Assembly (NCBI RefSeq): GCF_947623445.1 | Contig: NC_135246.1 | Span: forward strand, 20,332,288-20,396,287 | DNA from: Clavelina lepadiformis | Taxonomy: Eukaryota > Chordata > Ascidiacea > Aplousobranchia > Clavelinidae | DNA length: 64,000 nucleotides | Direction of reading: 5' to 3' | Shown: piece by piece, positions 20,756 through 30,559 of the stretch | How positions within the stretch are numbered: the first letter of the stretch is position 1 | Layout: the number at the start of each line of letters is the position of its first letter | Position numbers and translations under genes: made by a program | The notes under the pieces: generated by a model | Told to the model about the DNA's origin: nothing | Database searches by the model: none | The model's input: the letters and a program-made list of their open reading frames with translations, nothing else

Positions 20756-20837
20756 GTTGTCGTGGCCGAATGGTTAAGGCGACAGACTCGAGATCTGCTG
20801 GGTCTTGCCGGCGTAGGTTCGAATCCCGCCGACAATG
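20756..20837 (+). tRNA. tRNA-Ser-like, anticodon CGA
   Basis: Anticodon loop CTCGAGA, with position 37 changed to G. The D-loop has AATGG instead of AGTGG, disturbing box A. The T-stem is GTAGG/CCCGC with one mismatch. Probably a weakened copy. Confidence 0.55.
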
Positions 20838-20912
20838 TGGAATTAAAATCAGGCTTCCATAAGTGATTTGCGACAGTGCGATTTTATCTATTTGCATTGA
20901 ACATTAAGCACA

Positions 20913-20994
20913 GTTGTCGTGGCCGAGTGGATAAGACGACAGATTACAAATTTGTTGGGTTCTGCCCGCGTATGTTCGAATCTTGCCGACAATG
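20913..20994 (+). tRNA. tRNA-Ser-like body, anticodon ACA
   Basis: Like 19848 but with GTGGATAAGAC in the D-arm. Anticodon loop TTACAAA. Followed by spacer and then a 10-bp repeat array. Confidence 0.55.
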
Positions 20995-21046
20995 CGGAAT
21001 TGAAATCATGCTTCCATAAGTGATTTGCGAAAAGTGCTGTTTCGTT

Positions 21047-21308
21047 ACCATGACTACGCTAGCCTGCGCTAGATTGCGATCGACTACGCTCAACTACGAT
21101 CGACTACGCTCGACTACGCTCCACTACGCTCGACTACGCTCGACTACGCCCGACTACGCCCGACTACGCCCGACGACGTCCCACCACGCCCGACTACGCC
21201 CGACTACGCCCGACTACGCCCGACTACGCCCGACTACGCCCGACTACGCCGGACTACGCCCGACTACGCCCGACTACGCAAGACTACGCAAGACTACGCA
21301 AGACTACG
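21047..21308 (+). repeat. 10-bp satellite array 2
   Basis: About 26 units of the same repeat, with the same left and right junctions as array 1 (AAGACTACGCTAGAATCTTG at the right end). Confidence 0.95.
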
Positions 21309-21388
21309 CTAGAATCTTGCCGACAATGCGGAATTGAAATCATGCTTCCATAAGTGATTTGCGAAAAGTGCTGTTTCGTTACCATGAC

Positions 21389-22122
21389 TACGATAGCCTG
21401 CGCTAGATTGCGCTCGACTACGCTCAACTACGATCGACTACGCAATACTACGCCCGACTACGCCCGACTACGCCCGACTACGCCCGACTATACCCGACTA
21501 TACCCGACTATACCCGACTACGCCCGACTACGCCCGACTACGCCCGACTACGCCCGACTACGCCCGACTACGCCCGACTACGCCCGACTACGCCCGACTA
21601 CGCCCGACTACGCCCGACTACGCCCGACTACGCCCGACTATACCCGACTATACCCGACTACGCCCGACTACGCCCGACTACGCCCGACTACGCCCGACTA
21701 CGCCCGACTACGCCCGACTACGCCCGACGACGCCCCACCACGCCCGACTACGCCCGACTACGCCCGACTACGCCCGACTACGCCCGACTACGCCCGACTA
21801 CGCCCGACTACGCCCGACTACGCCCGACTACGCCCGACTACGCCCGACTACGCCCGACTACGCTCGACTACGCCCGACTACGCCGGACTACGCCCGACTA
21901 CGCTCGACTACGCCCGACTACGCCCGACTACGCCCGACTACGCCCGACTACGCCCGACGACGTCCCACCATCGCCGACTACGCCCGACTACGCCCGACTA
22001 CGCCCGACTACGCTCGACTACGCCCAACTACGCCCGACTACGCCCGACTACGCCCGTCTACGCCGGACTACGCCCGACTACGTCCGACTACGCAAGACTA
22101 CGCAAGACTACGCAAGACTACG
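21389..22122 (+). repeat. 10-bp satellite array 3 (longest)
   Basis: About 73 units, some with TATACCCGACTA variants. Because 10 bp is not a multiple of three, all frames read the same 10-residue repeat (RLRPTTPDYA), giving a 265-codon open frame that is an artefact. The right junction is again a tRNA 3' stub. Confidence 0.95.
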
Positions 22123-22218
22123 CTAGAATCTTGCCGACAATGCGGAATTGAAATCATGTTTTCATAAGTGATTCGAGAAAAGAGCGATTTTTTCTATTTG
22201 CATTGCACATTAAGCACA

Positions 22219-22300
22219 ATTGTCGTGGCCGAGTGGTTAAGGCGACAGACTTGAAATCTGTTGGGCCTTGCCCTCGTAGGTTCGAATCCTGCCGACAACG
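22219..22300 (+). tRNA. tRNA-Ser-like, anticodon TGA, A1-C72 mismatch
   Basis: A well-paired body with anticodon loop CTTGAAA. The first acceptor base is A (ATTGTCG/CGACAAC), so the terminal pair is lost. The variable arm is GGGCCTTGCCC. Confidence 0.7.
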
Positions 22301-22376
22301 CGGAATTGAAATCATGCTTCCATAAGTGATTCGCGGAAAGTACCATTTTATCTAATTGCATTGCACATTAAGCACA

Positions 22377-22458
22377 GTTGTTGTGGCCGAGTGGTTAAGG
22401 CGATAGACTTCAAATCTGTTGCGCCTTGCCCGCGTAGGTCCGAATCCTGCCGACAACG
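22377..22458 (+). tRNA. tRNA-Ser-like body, anticodon TCA (UGA stop)
   Basis: Acceptor GTTGTTG/CGACAAC pairs fully (one T-G). The anticodon stem ATAGA/TCTGT closes the loop CTTCAAA, anticodon TCA at 22410-22412. The T-loop is TCCGAAT rather than TTCGAAT, which alters box B and the T55 position, so function is doubtful. It is unlike a selenocysteine tRNA, which has a longer acceptor. Confidence 0.5.
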
Positions 22459-22542
22459 GAGATATTAATTTTGCAAATTCACATGTATATTGAGAAAAGT
22501 GCCACTTTAATCATTTCGTCTATTCATAGATCATTAAGCATA

Positions 22543-22624
22543 GTTTTCTTGGCTGAGTGGTTAAGGCGACAGACTACAAATCTGTTGTGCTCTGCCCGCG
22601 TATGTTCGAATCCTGCCGACAACG
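22543..22624 (+). pseudogene. tRNA-Ser pseudogene, anticodon ACA
   Basis: The acceptor 5' strand GTTTTCT no longer pairs with CGACAAC. The anticodon loop is CTACAAA with a fully paired stem. The upstream spacer is 8 bp longer than usual. Confidence 0.65.
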
Positions 22625-22700
22625 CGGAATTGAAATCAGGTTTCCATAAGTGATTTGCGAAAAATGCCATTTGCTCCATTTGCATTTCACATTAAGCACA

Positions 22701-22782
22701 GTTGTCGTGGCCGAGTGTTTAAGGCGATTGACTACAAATCTGTTGGGCTCTGCCCGCGTATGTTCGAATCCTGCCGACAACG
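22701..22782 (+). tRNA. tRNA-Ser-like body, anticodon ACA, weak stem
   Basis: Good acceptor, but the anticodon stem ATTGA/TCTGT has a T-T mismatch, and the D-loop reads GAGTGTTTAAGG, altering box A. Anticodon loop CTACAAA. Confidence 0.45.
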
Positions 22783-22858
22783 CGGAATTGAAATCATGCT
22801 TCCATAAGTGATTTGCAAAAAAAGCCATTTGATCCATTTGCATTGAACATTAAGCACA

Positions 22859-22940
22859 GTTGTCGTGTCCGAGTGGTTAAGGCGACAGATTCGAAATCTT
22901 CTAGGCTGTGCCCGCGTATGTTCGAATCTAGCCGACAATG
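22859..22940 (+). pseudogene. tRNA-Ser pseudogene, anticodon CGA
   Basis: Box A is changed (GTGTCCGAG), the anticodon stem ACAGA/TCTTC has two mismatches and the variable arm GGCTGTGCCC is shifted. Probably inactive. Confidence 0.6.
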
Positions 22941-23005
22941 CGGAATTGAAATCATGTTTTCATGTTCAATGCGATTTTAACTATTTGCATTGAACATTAA
23001 GCACA

Positions 23006-23087
23006 GTTGTCGTGGCCGAGTGGTTGAGACGACAGATTACAAATTTGTTGGGCTCGGCCCGCGTAGGTTCGAAACCTGCCGATAACG
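23006..23087 (+). tRNA. tRNA-Ser-like body, anticodon ACA
   Basis: Anticodon loop TTACAAA. The T-loop region reads TTCGAAA and the acceptor 3' strand CGATAAC, with one G-T pair in place of G-C or T-A. The preceding spacer is 11 bp shorter than usual. Confidence 0.5.
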
Positions 23088-23163
23088 CGGAATTGAAATC
23101 ATGCTTCCATAAGTGATTCGCGGAAAGTAGCATTATATCTAATTGCATTGCACATTAAGCACA

Positions 23164-23245
23164 GTTGTTGTGGCCGAGTGGTTAAGGCGATAGACTTGAA
23201 ATCTGTTGGGCCTTGCCCGCGTAGGTTCGAATCCTGCCGACAACG
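23164..23245 (+). tRNA. tRNA-Ser, anticodon TGA
   Basis: Fully paired acceptor GTTGTTG/CGACAAC (one T-G), anticodon stem ATAGA/TCTGT around CTTGAAA, variable arm GGGCCTTGCCC and T-arm GTAGG/CCTGC. This and the copy at 20440 are the best candidates for working tRNA-Ser(UGA) genes. Confidence 0.85.
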
Positions 23246-23295
23246 GAGATATTAATTTTGCAAATTCACATGTATATTGAGAAAAGTGCCAGTGC

Positions 23296-23464
23296 CTTTG
23301 CCCGCGTACGCTCGACAATGCTCAACTCGGCTTTGCTCGCGTACGCTCGACTACGCTCAACTACGCACGACTACGCACGACTACGCACGACTACGCACGA
23401 CTACGCACGACTACGCACGACTACGCACGACTACGCACGACTACGCACGACTACGCACGACTAC
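23296..23464 (+). repeat. 10-bp satellite array 4 (CGACTACGCA)n
   Basis: A degenerate start (GTACGCTCGAC, then CTCAACT) leads into about twelve near-identical CGACTACGCA units. It ends the tRNA region; no tRNA stub follows. Confidence 0.9.
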
Positions 23465-23539
23465 AAACATTATCTGCACTAAATTACCTAATATCAAGGT
23501 TTAGTTTTTCGATGTATAATTTCTACGTATAATCTGCAG

Positions 23540-24790
23540 AAACAGCAAAGTATAGCCATAGATTTCTTTTATATAATAATAATATTTGTTATATCTAATA
23601 ATATATCTAAGTGTCTTGAGGTACCAAAGCAAAACATTAATTTCATTCGCATTGCGTTCGTAATTTTTGTAAGTTATAATTCGCACGGGTACAAATATGC
23701 ACGAAGTAACAATTACCAAATGTATCTCGCAACGTATACGGGTATTAAGTTGCACGATATAAACATTACCAAATGTATCTTGCAACTTATACGGGTATCA
23801 AATTGCACGAAGTAACAATTACCAAATGTATCTCGCAACGTATACGGGTATCAAAATGCAAATCAATTGGTAATAGTTACTTCGTGCATATTTGTATAAT
23901 TCCCACGGGTACAAACGTAAGTTTTGTAAGTTATAATTCGCACGGGTACAAATATGCACGAAGTAACTATTACCAAATGTATCTCGCAACGTATACGGGT
24001 ATCAAATTGCACGAAGTAAAAAATACCAAATGTATCTCGCAACATATACCGGTATCAAATTTCACGTAATGTAGTAATAATTACCAAATGTATCTCACAA
24101 CTTATACGGGTATCAAATTGCACGAAGTAACAATTACCAAATGTATCTCGCGACGTATACGGATATCAAATTGCAACAAAAAATATTCGTCGGACCTAGG
24201 TTGGCGCGCTAACTACAATCTTACACGATTCGACGCTGGGCCTACAAACAATCACTAACACACAGCGTTTTTACGCGTTTGAGAAAAAGATAAATTTTCA
24301 CAAATTTGAAACAGCAAACACAATATTTTACTGCAATAAAACGCTTTCACCACTTGACGCAGGTGAATCGAAATTCAAAAAAAAGACTTGTCTGGCTTCA
24401 TCTTACGGTTCTTTACCTAAAACACTTTTTTAATCAAAATTATTGCAATATGTTTCTTTACTATCCACAAAATTAAAATTGCAAAAGTTAAACGCTGTGC
24501 AATACAATAGCCTATCTCGAGTTGCTCAGTTAAATTTCTAATTTGGAGTAGTGATTTGCAAGTTAATCTGGAAATGGCTACAAAATGCGTAGCCATTTTC
24601 CACATAACATACTTTTTGGCAATTTGATACCCGTATACGATGCAAGATACATTTGGTAATTTTTACTTCGTGCAATTTGATACCCGTCTACGTTGCGAGA
24701 TACATTTGGTAATTGTTACTTCGTGCAATTTAATACCCGCAACGTTGCGATATACATTTGGTAATAGTTACTTCGTGCGTATTTGTATAA
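23540..24790 (-). mobile_element. Foldback-like element, inverted copy
   Basis: In inverted order relative to 14241-15525: tail (23545-23665), an arm of 53-bp units (23665-24175), core (24176-24617) and a short opposite arm (24618-24780). Core and tail match 14476-15525 closely in reverse complement. A second GCACGGGTACAA junction lies inside the arm near 23905-23950. Confidence 0.8.
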
Positions 24791-26915
24791 TTCGCACGGG
24801 TAAAACGGAAGTTTTGTAAGTTATAATTCGCATGGCTGCAAATATGCACGAAATAACTAGTACTAAATGTATCTCGCAACGTATACGGGTATCAAATTGC
24901 ACGAAGTAACAATTACCAAATGTATTTCGCAACGTATACTGGTTTTAAGTTGCACGATGTAAAAATTACCAAATGTATCTCGCAACTTATACGGGTATCA
25001 AATTGCACGAAGTAACAATTACCAAATGTATCTCGCAACCTATACGGGTATCAAATTGCACGAAGTAACAATTACCAAATGTATCTTGCAACTTATACGG
25101 GTATCAAATTGCACGAAGTAACAATTACCAAATGTATCTCGCAACTTATACGGGTATCAAATTGCACGAAGTAACAATTACCAAATGTATCTCGCAACGT
25201 ATACTGGTATTAAGTTGCACGATGTAAAAATTACCAAATGAATCTCGCAACTTATACGGGTATCAAATTGCACGAAGTAACAATTATCAAATGTATCTCG
25301 CAACTTTTACGGGTATCAAATGGCACGAAGTAACAATTACCAAATGTATCTCGCAACTTATACGGGTATTAATTTGCACGAAGTAACTAGTACCAAATGT
25401 ATCTAGCAATCTATACGGGTATCAAATTGTACGAAGTAACAATTACCAAATGTATCTCGCAACTTATACGGGTATTAATTTGCACGAAGTAACTAGTACC
25501 AAATGTATCTCGCAACGTATACGGGTATCAAATTGCACGAAGTAACAATTACCAAATGTATCTCGCAACGTATACGGGTATCAAATTGCACGAAGTAACA
25601 ATTACCAAATGTATCTCGCAACGTATACGGGTATCAAATTGCACGAAGTAACAATTACCAAATGTATCTCGCAACTTATACGGGTATCAAATTGCACGAA
25701 GTAACAATTACCAAATGTATCTCGCAACGTATACGGGTATCAAATTGCACGAAGTAACAATTACCAAATGTATCTCGCAACGTATACGGGTATCAATTTG
25801 CACGAAGTAACAAATACCAAATGTATCTCGCAACTTATACGGGTATCAAATTGCACGAAGTAACAATTACCAAATGTATCTCGCAACTTATACGGGCATT
25901 AATTTGCACGAAGTAATTAGTACCAAACGTATCTCGCAACGTATACGGGTATCAAATTGCACGAAGTAACAATTACCAAATGTATCTCGCAACTTATACG
26001 GGTATCAAATTGCACGAAGTAACAATTACCAAATGTATCTCGCAACGTATACGGGTATCAAATTGCACGAAGTAACAATTACCAAATGTATCTCGCAACG
26101 TATACGGGTATCAAATTGCACGAAGTAACAATTACCAAATGTATCTCGCAACTTATACGGGTATTAATTTGCACGAAGTAACTAGTACCAAATGTATCTC
26201 GCAACGTATACGGGTATCAAATTGCACGAAGTAACAATTACCAAATGTATCTCGCAACGTATACGGGTATCAAATTGCACGAAGTAACAATTACCAAATG
26301 TATCTTGCAACTTATACGGGTATCAAATTGCACGAAGTAACAATTACCAAATGTATCTCGCAACTTATACGGGTATCAAATTGCACGAAGTAACAATTAC
26401 CAAATGTATCTCGCAACGTATATGGGTATCAAATTGCAACATAAAATCTTCGTCGGACCTAGGTTGGCGCGCTAACTACAATCTTACACGATTCGACGTT
26501 GGGCCTACCAACAATCACTAACACACAGCCTTTTTACGCGTTACGAATTTGAAACAGTAAACACAATATTTTACTGCAATAAAACGCTTTCACCACTTGA
26601 CGCAGATGAATCGAAATTCAAAAAATAGACTTGTCTGGCTTCATCTTGCGGTTCTTTACCTAAAACACTTTTTTAATCAAAATTATTGCAATTTGTTTCT
26701 TTACTATCCACAAAATTAAAAATTGCAAAAGTTAAACGCTGTGCAATACAATAGCCTTTTGCGAGTTGTCCAGTTAAATTTCTAATTTGGAGTAGTGATT
26801 TGCAAGTTAATCTGGAAATGGCTACAAAATGCGTAGCCATTTTCCAGATACCATACTTTTTGGCAATTTGATACCCGTATACGATGCGAGATATATTTGG
26901 TAATAGTTACTTCTT
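24791..26915 (-). mobile_element. Foldback-like element with an expanded 53-bp array
   Basis: A junction motif at 24788-24850 starts about 30 head-to-tail 53-bp units (to 26436), with variants such as AACTTATACGGG and TTAATTTGCACGAAGTAACT recurring in blocks. The core follows at 26437-26857 and less than one inverted unit to 26912. Blocks of variants repeat every few units, a sign of local amplification by unequal exchange. Confidence 0.85.
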
Positions 26916-27129
26916 GCCTAACACTGAACACAGTCGATCACAGGCTAATGTGTCACAAACATATGTTGCCTAAATAGAACAAGGGTAAAGCACACAGTGA
27001 AAAGCCAATATGTCTCGTCGAAACCAATATTTCATCTATGCTTTCTGAATTTATAGTTTAAAAAGTTGATCGCTTGAAAACGACCAGGCTGTAATTGACA
27101 TTTATTTTACACCATTGTCGAAAATGGTT

Positions 27130-27610
27130 AATTTGTAACATAGTTAACGGGTGTTTCTGCTTTGCTGTATTGTCAAGAAAACGTTCCTCAATGAGCTTGA
27201 TTGAGGCGCGAGTACCAGGATGCGCGATATTACTGGTGTGATAGCTCTGGACAAGAAATCTGCTGCTTGATTGTCCTGCGTAGAAAGTAGGATCAGTTTT
27301 GGGTTATATTGCGATATATAAAGCAAATGTCAATATTGACGCGGCGACAAATGTGTTTGTTTGCCCGATACAATTGCATTGTAAAGAGGTAAGTTTTCCA
27401 CTCTTAAGGTAAAATTACGACCTTCCAAAAAATAAATAAAAATGTTTGTGTCAATCCAAACAAGCACACCGTCTAGCTCAGTAATCATCGCTCGAGAGGT
27501 GAACAACGACGGCCGATTTGATAATAAAAAAAATATTAATAATAAATTTGTATATTCCTTACGTTTCAGGCATAGTCTTGTCTTGTAAATGGACTTTTTC
27601 ACTCACTTCG
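27130..27610 (-). mobile_element. LTR-retrotransposon fossil, Ty3/gypsy-type pol fragment
   Basis: The minus strand carries a short piece of the RNase H end of pol from a Ty3/gypsy-type element, recognised by the family's pattern before and at the 'ADxLSR' end. It is broken, with at least one break, and lacks the rest of pol, gag and both LTRs. Probably old. Confidence 0.6.
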
Positions 27611-27747
27611 ATACGAGAAAAAAGTCTTCCAAGGGGTTGTGTAAGTTACAAAGACAGTCTTTCACATCAAACATTCTAATCAAAAAATTTCAACACTTTC
27701 CGCATTTTAAGATTAACTTAAATCAGTTTACTGAAAACAATCTAAAA

Positions 27748-28245
27748 CAGGGGTGTCAAACTCAATCGCACCAGAGGCCAAAACTCAAAACTTATTTAAC
27801 GCCGCGGGCCGGTCAAGGATAAAACTTGATTGAACATTTCGTGACAAGAAACATGAGTTGGAACAGGCAGCGAAACAACACCAAATTTTTGATGTTTTTG
27901 ACGATTTTTGACTGGGCTATTTTTGATTATTCTTCTCTTACATCGGTATGTTTCATTTTTCTCTTTGCAAAAGCATTAACGAATTAACAAACAATAAAGA
28001 AAAAAGCAGCCCAGATTACAAGCGTTGGAATAAATCGATTTATTCTGTCGTATTGTGGGGCAACTGCTGTGCTGCTGTATTTTACGATTTGTTATAATCT
28101 TGTTTCTTGCTTGAAAAAAGTAAGTTTTACTATACAATGATCTCGCGGGCCAGAAATAGTTCTATGTATAAAATAGCATTGTGGGCCAAGTTTTAATGTA
28201 AAGCGGGCCGGATGTGGCCCGCGGGCCGGGAGTTTGACACGTATG
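27748..28245. mobile_element. hAT-type MITE with 8-bp target duplications
   Basis: 498 bp begin CAGGGGTGTCAAACTC and end GAGTTTGACACGTATG, an imperfect 16-bp terminal inverted repeat. ATCTAAAA stands directly outside both ends (27740-27747 and 28246-28253), the 8-bp target duplication typical of hAT elements. Subterminal GCGGGCCGG motifs occur at both ends. There is no coding capacity, so it was moved by another element's transposase. The 'GGGGTGTCAAACTC' end is a widespread non-autonomous type in animals. Confidence 0.9.
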
Positions 28246-28253
28246 ATCTAAAA

Positions 28254-30313
28254 CAAAAAAAATTTAGCAACTTAAAAATGCTATTTATGGAGTTCCCGCC
28301 GCCAAGCAAACTTTTTTTTTTGCTATGGATGTGTTCTCTTCTCGAAGTCAGCTGATTTTACAGGCAATTAAGCATAGCGGGAAGGCGGCGTAACAAAGAA
28401 AAACTTCTAGAAATGTATCACTTGAAGAAATACTTAATTTACACGAAATGCACTTTCTTTAGTATTACAATTATGATGTACACAGGAAGCTAATTGATTT
28501 TTCTACTAACCTGTAAAAATCCGATCAGTTTACGACGCATAGTTTTCTAGTAATTTACGATTGAAAGTGTGTGTACGGGGTCCTAGTTTTTTAGCCTAGT
28601 TTTTTAGTAAATTTTAGTAAACTCGAGTCTGGTTAGGATAAGGTTAATTGAAGAGAAAACTTAGAGTGGGGCATAAATTAACTAACTAACTCACAACTAA
28701 CTCAGCCAAGACAAGTTTTCAAACTGAAAAAAAATTTCGAGTTTCTCCGTTTTGAAAGTGCAACTGTTCCACGTACTGCGACCGTGGCCAATCACGCCTT
28801 CCCCGGTCAATATAACTGCAATATTCGCGTCTTCTTTGTAACTTCATTGTGGTCTGTCATGCGTGATGCCGCACGTGGTCTGTCATGCCGCACAATGGAG
28901 TTGGCGACGTGTGACGACCTCACGACCTCAGCGCAGTTGGAAAGTAACAAGTCAATAGTTACCTTTATACTGTTTCCAGAATGGACGCGAAGCTACAGAA
29001 TCAATGGAAACATCCGAATCGGCAACGGCTGCATTATGGGTCCGCGAAGGTTTACCCTTCGCGCGTTTCCAGATTTATGTCGAATTTTCCCACCAAACAC
29101 GCGAGCGATCGTTTTCGCGCCCAGGGATAACTTCGCTGCTCCTTGAGGTCGTGGGAAAAGAGCTATTACGGGGAGATTGCTTAAATTAAGTAATAAAGTG
29201 CACCAGCACGCGATTTCTGTAAGAGAACATGCGACGTTTCGTTCTCGAAATAAAATCGTCACATCCGGCGCGTCCTTGAACGAAATGAGCTGGTAAGAAG
29301 TGGGTGGGCGTCGTAAAATTTCACTAAAATTTCAACTCTGCTACTGACGTCATCCCACATACAACTGAGCGGACCTATTAAAATGGGTTCTAATTCGTGG
29401 TATTCAGTGATTTTTAAACAAATGATGAGTTTATCTACAACCAGCATGTTTTCTCACGACTTTGTAACAAAGACAAAAGCTTTAGTTTTGTCTTAATTTA
29501 ATACACTTATGCGTAATGTGCCTTATCAGTTATCAGTAACAGTTAGCTCAAATTTATTGAGTAACAAAAACTTGTATTGAACACATTTACTCGTGATGCG
29601 TTTTATTAAAAGACTGCTACTAATTAATCTTTTAACTCTGCGGCTCGCAATTTTAAGAGCTTAGTTACCTCTGCTCTAAATATTTTCAGAGAATTTCACT
29701 GGAAGTTTAGAAAAAAAATTGACCAAACCTGCTCAAAAGCATTGCATTATATATTTTTTCTAACTTTAAATGTTTTAACCATTAAGTTTCAATCATGAAT
29801 GACTAAAGCTATATTAATGGTTTCATATTCTGTTATGATCAGAGATTAGGAAAATTATCATGCAAGACTATGAAGCCAATGGAATAAAGGGGGAGAATAG
29901 GGGAGTCCATTAATAGTTTTTTGCAAATTTACGGCCTAATGGTTCAATGCCGGAATATATCAGAGTTGTAACGAAACTAAATTGTTGAATTTTTAGTGTT
30001 TTACTTCATCTGAGTAAAACTTCGACAAAATGAAGTTCACAAATGTATTGTACTTCATCCTACATTGAGTTCAATAATTGCAGTTTGTTAAACTTTCTTA
30101 TAAACCAGGTTGAAATTGGCTTAGAACGAAACTTAACTTTTGCACTGCTTCGAAGACAATTTTAATTTTTCGTTCTGGCAGCGCACACGCAATGCGTAAG
30201 CTTTGTGACTTGTACTGCGCTTTGTTACGAATCAATGAAACCAACCATTCTCAATTTAAGCATTAACACGTGGCTGTCAATACACAGACATTAACATTTG
30301 CACTGTTTTAGTT
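28254..30313. other. No gene supported
   Basis: Mostly AT-rich, with a GC-richer island at about 28770-29170. Open frames there overlap on both strands without recognisable similarity. No tandem repeat or RNA gene seen. Confidence 0.4.
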
Positions 30314-30559
30314 TCATTTAAGGCTAAGCGTTGCGTTAAGATGATGCCGTAATATGTGAAGAAGTTTACGAAACAAACAAGTTGAAAAAGACGACAATAA
30401 TAAAGAAAGCTCTGCTGACGCAATCGCTGTGACAACACCAAAAAAATAAAGAAGTTCTGCATGCACTTCATACAATTCGCCAACGACTACAGTTTGAAGG
30501 GGCGGACATGGCCACATTTGTGCGCTTAAAAACACAAATGCAAGAAAGCATGTTTTCAT
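30314..30559 (-). CDS. Small open frame with a signal-peptide-like start (weak)
   Basis: The minus-strand ATG at 30559 starts MKTCFLAFVFLSAQMWPC, a short basic start then a hydrophobic stretch like a secretory signal, followed by about 60 residues rich in Leu and Ser. No family is recognised, and splice signals do not clearly favour or exclude it. It could be a chance open frame. Confidence 0.2.
   Translation of the reverse strand: MKTCFLAFVFLSAQMWPCPPLQTVVVGELYEVHAELLYFFGVVTAIASAELSLLLSSFSTCLFRKLLHILRHHLNATLSLK

Larger units (their letters stand above)
19376..23245 (+). repeat. Tandem array of ~158-bp units, each with a tRNA-Ser-like gene
   Basis: Fifteen tRNA-like copies stand in three blocks (from 19376, 20440 and 22219). 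They start 157-158 bp apart in most cases (exceptions 166 and 147). The spacer is conserved: GCGGAATTGAAATCATG, CTTCCATAAGTGATTTGCG, then a TTTTATCTATTTGCATTGAA stretch and CATTAAGCACA before each tRNA. The blocks are separated by 10-bp repeat arrays. All tRNAs are on the + strand. Confidence 0.93.

Noticed and set aside
19339-20866. Open frames of about 100 codons over the tRNA units
   Set aside because: They simply read through tRNA genes and spacers; the peptides are repeats of the tRNA sequence.
21354-22151. A 265-codon open frame with a RLRPTTPDYA repeat
   Set aside because: It is the translation of a 10-bp tandem repeat, open in every frame. Not a gene.
22377-22458. Selenocysteine tRNA (anticodon TCA)
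   Set aside because: The acceptor and T stems have ordinary serine lengths and the body is that of the neighbouring tRNA-Ser copies. A mutated Ser tRNA is simpler.
24791-26440. CRISPR-like regular repeats
   Set aside because: The 53-bp units are head-to-tail with no unique spacers, in a eukaryotic genome. It is a tandem repeat.
28784-29262. Overlapping open frames of 60-120 codons on both strands
   Set aside because: No recognisable similarity or splice structure. Overlap on both strands suggests a locally GC-richer stretch.
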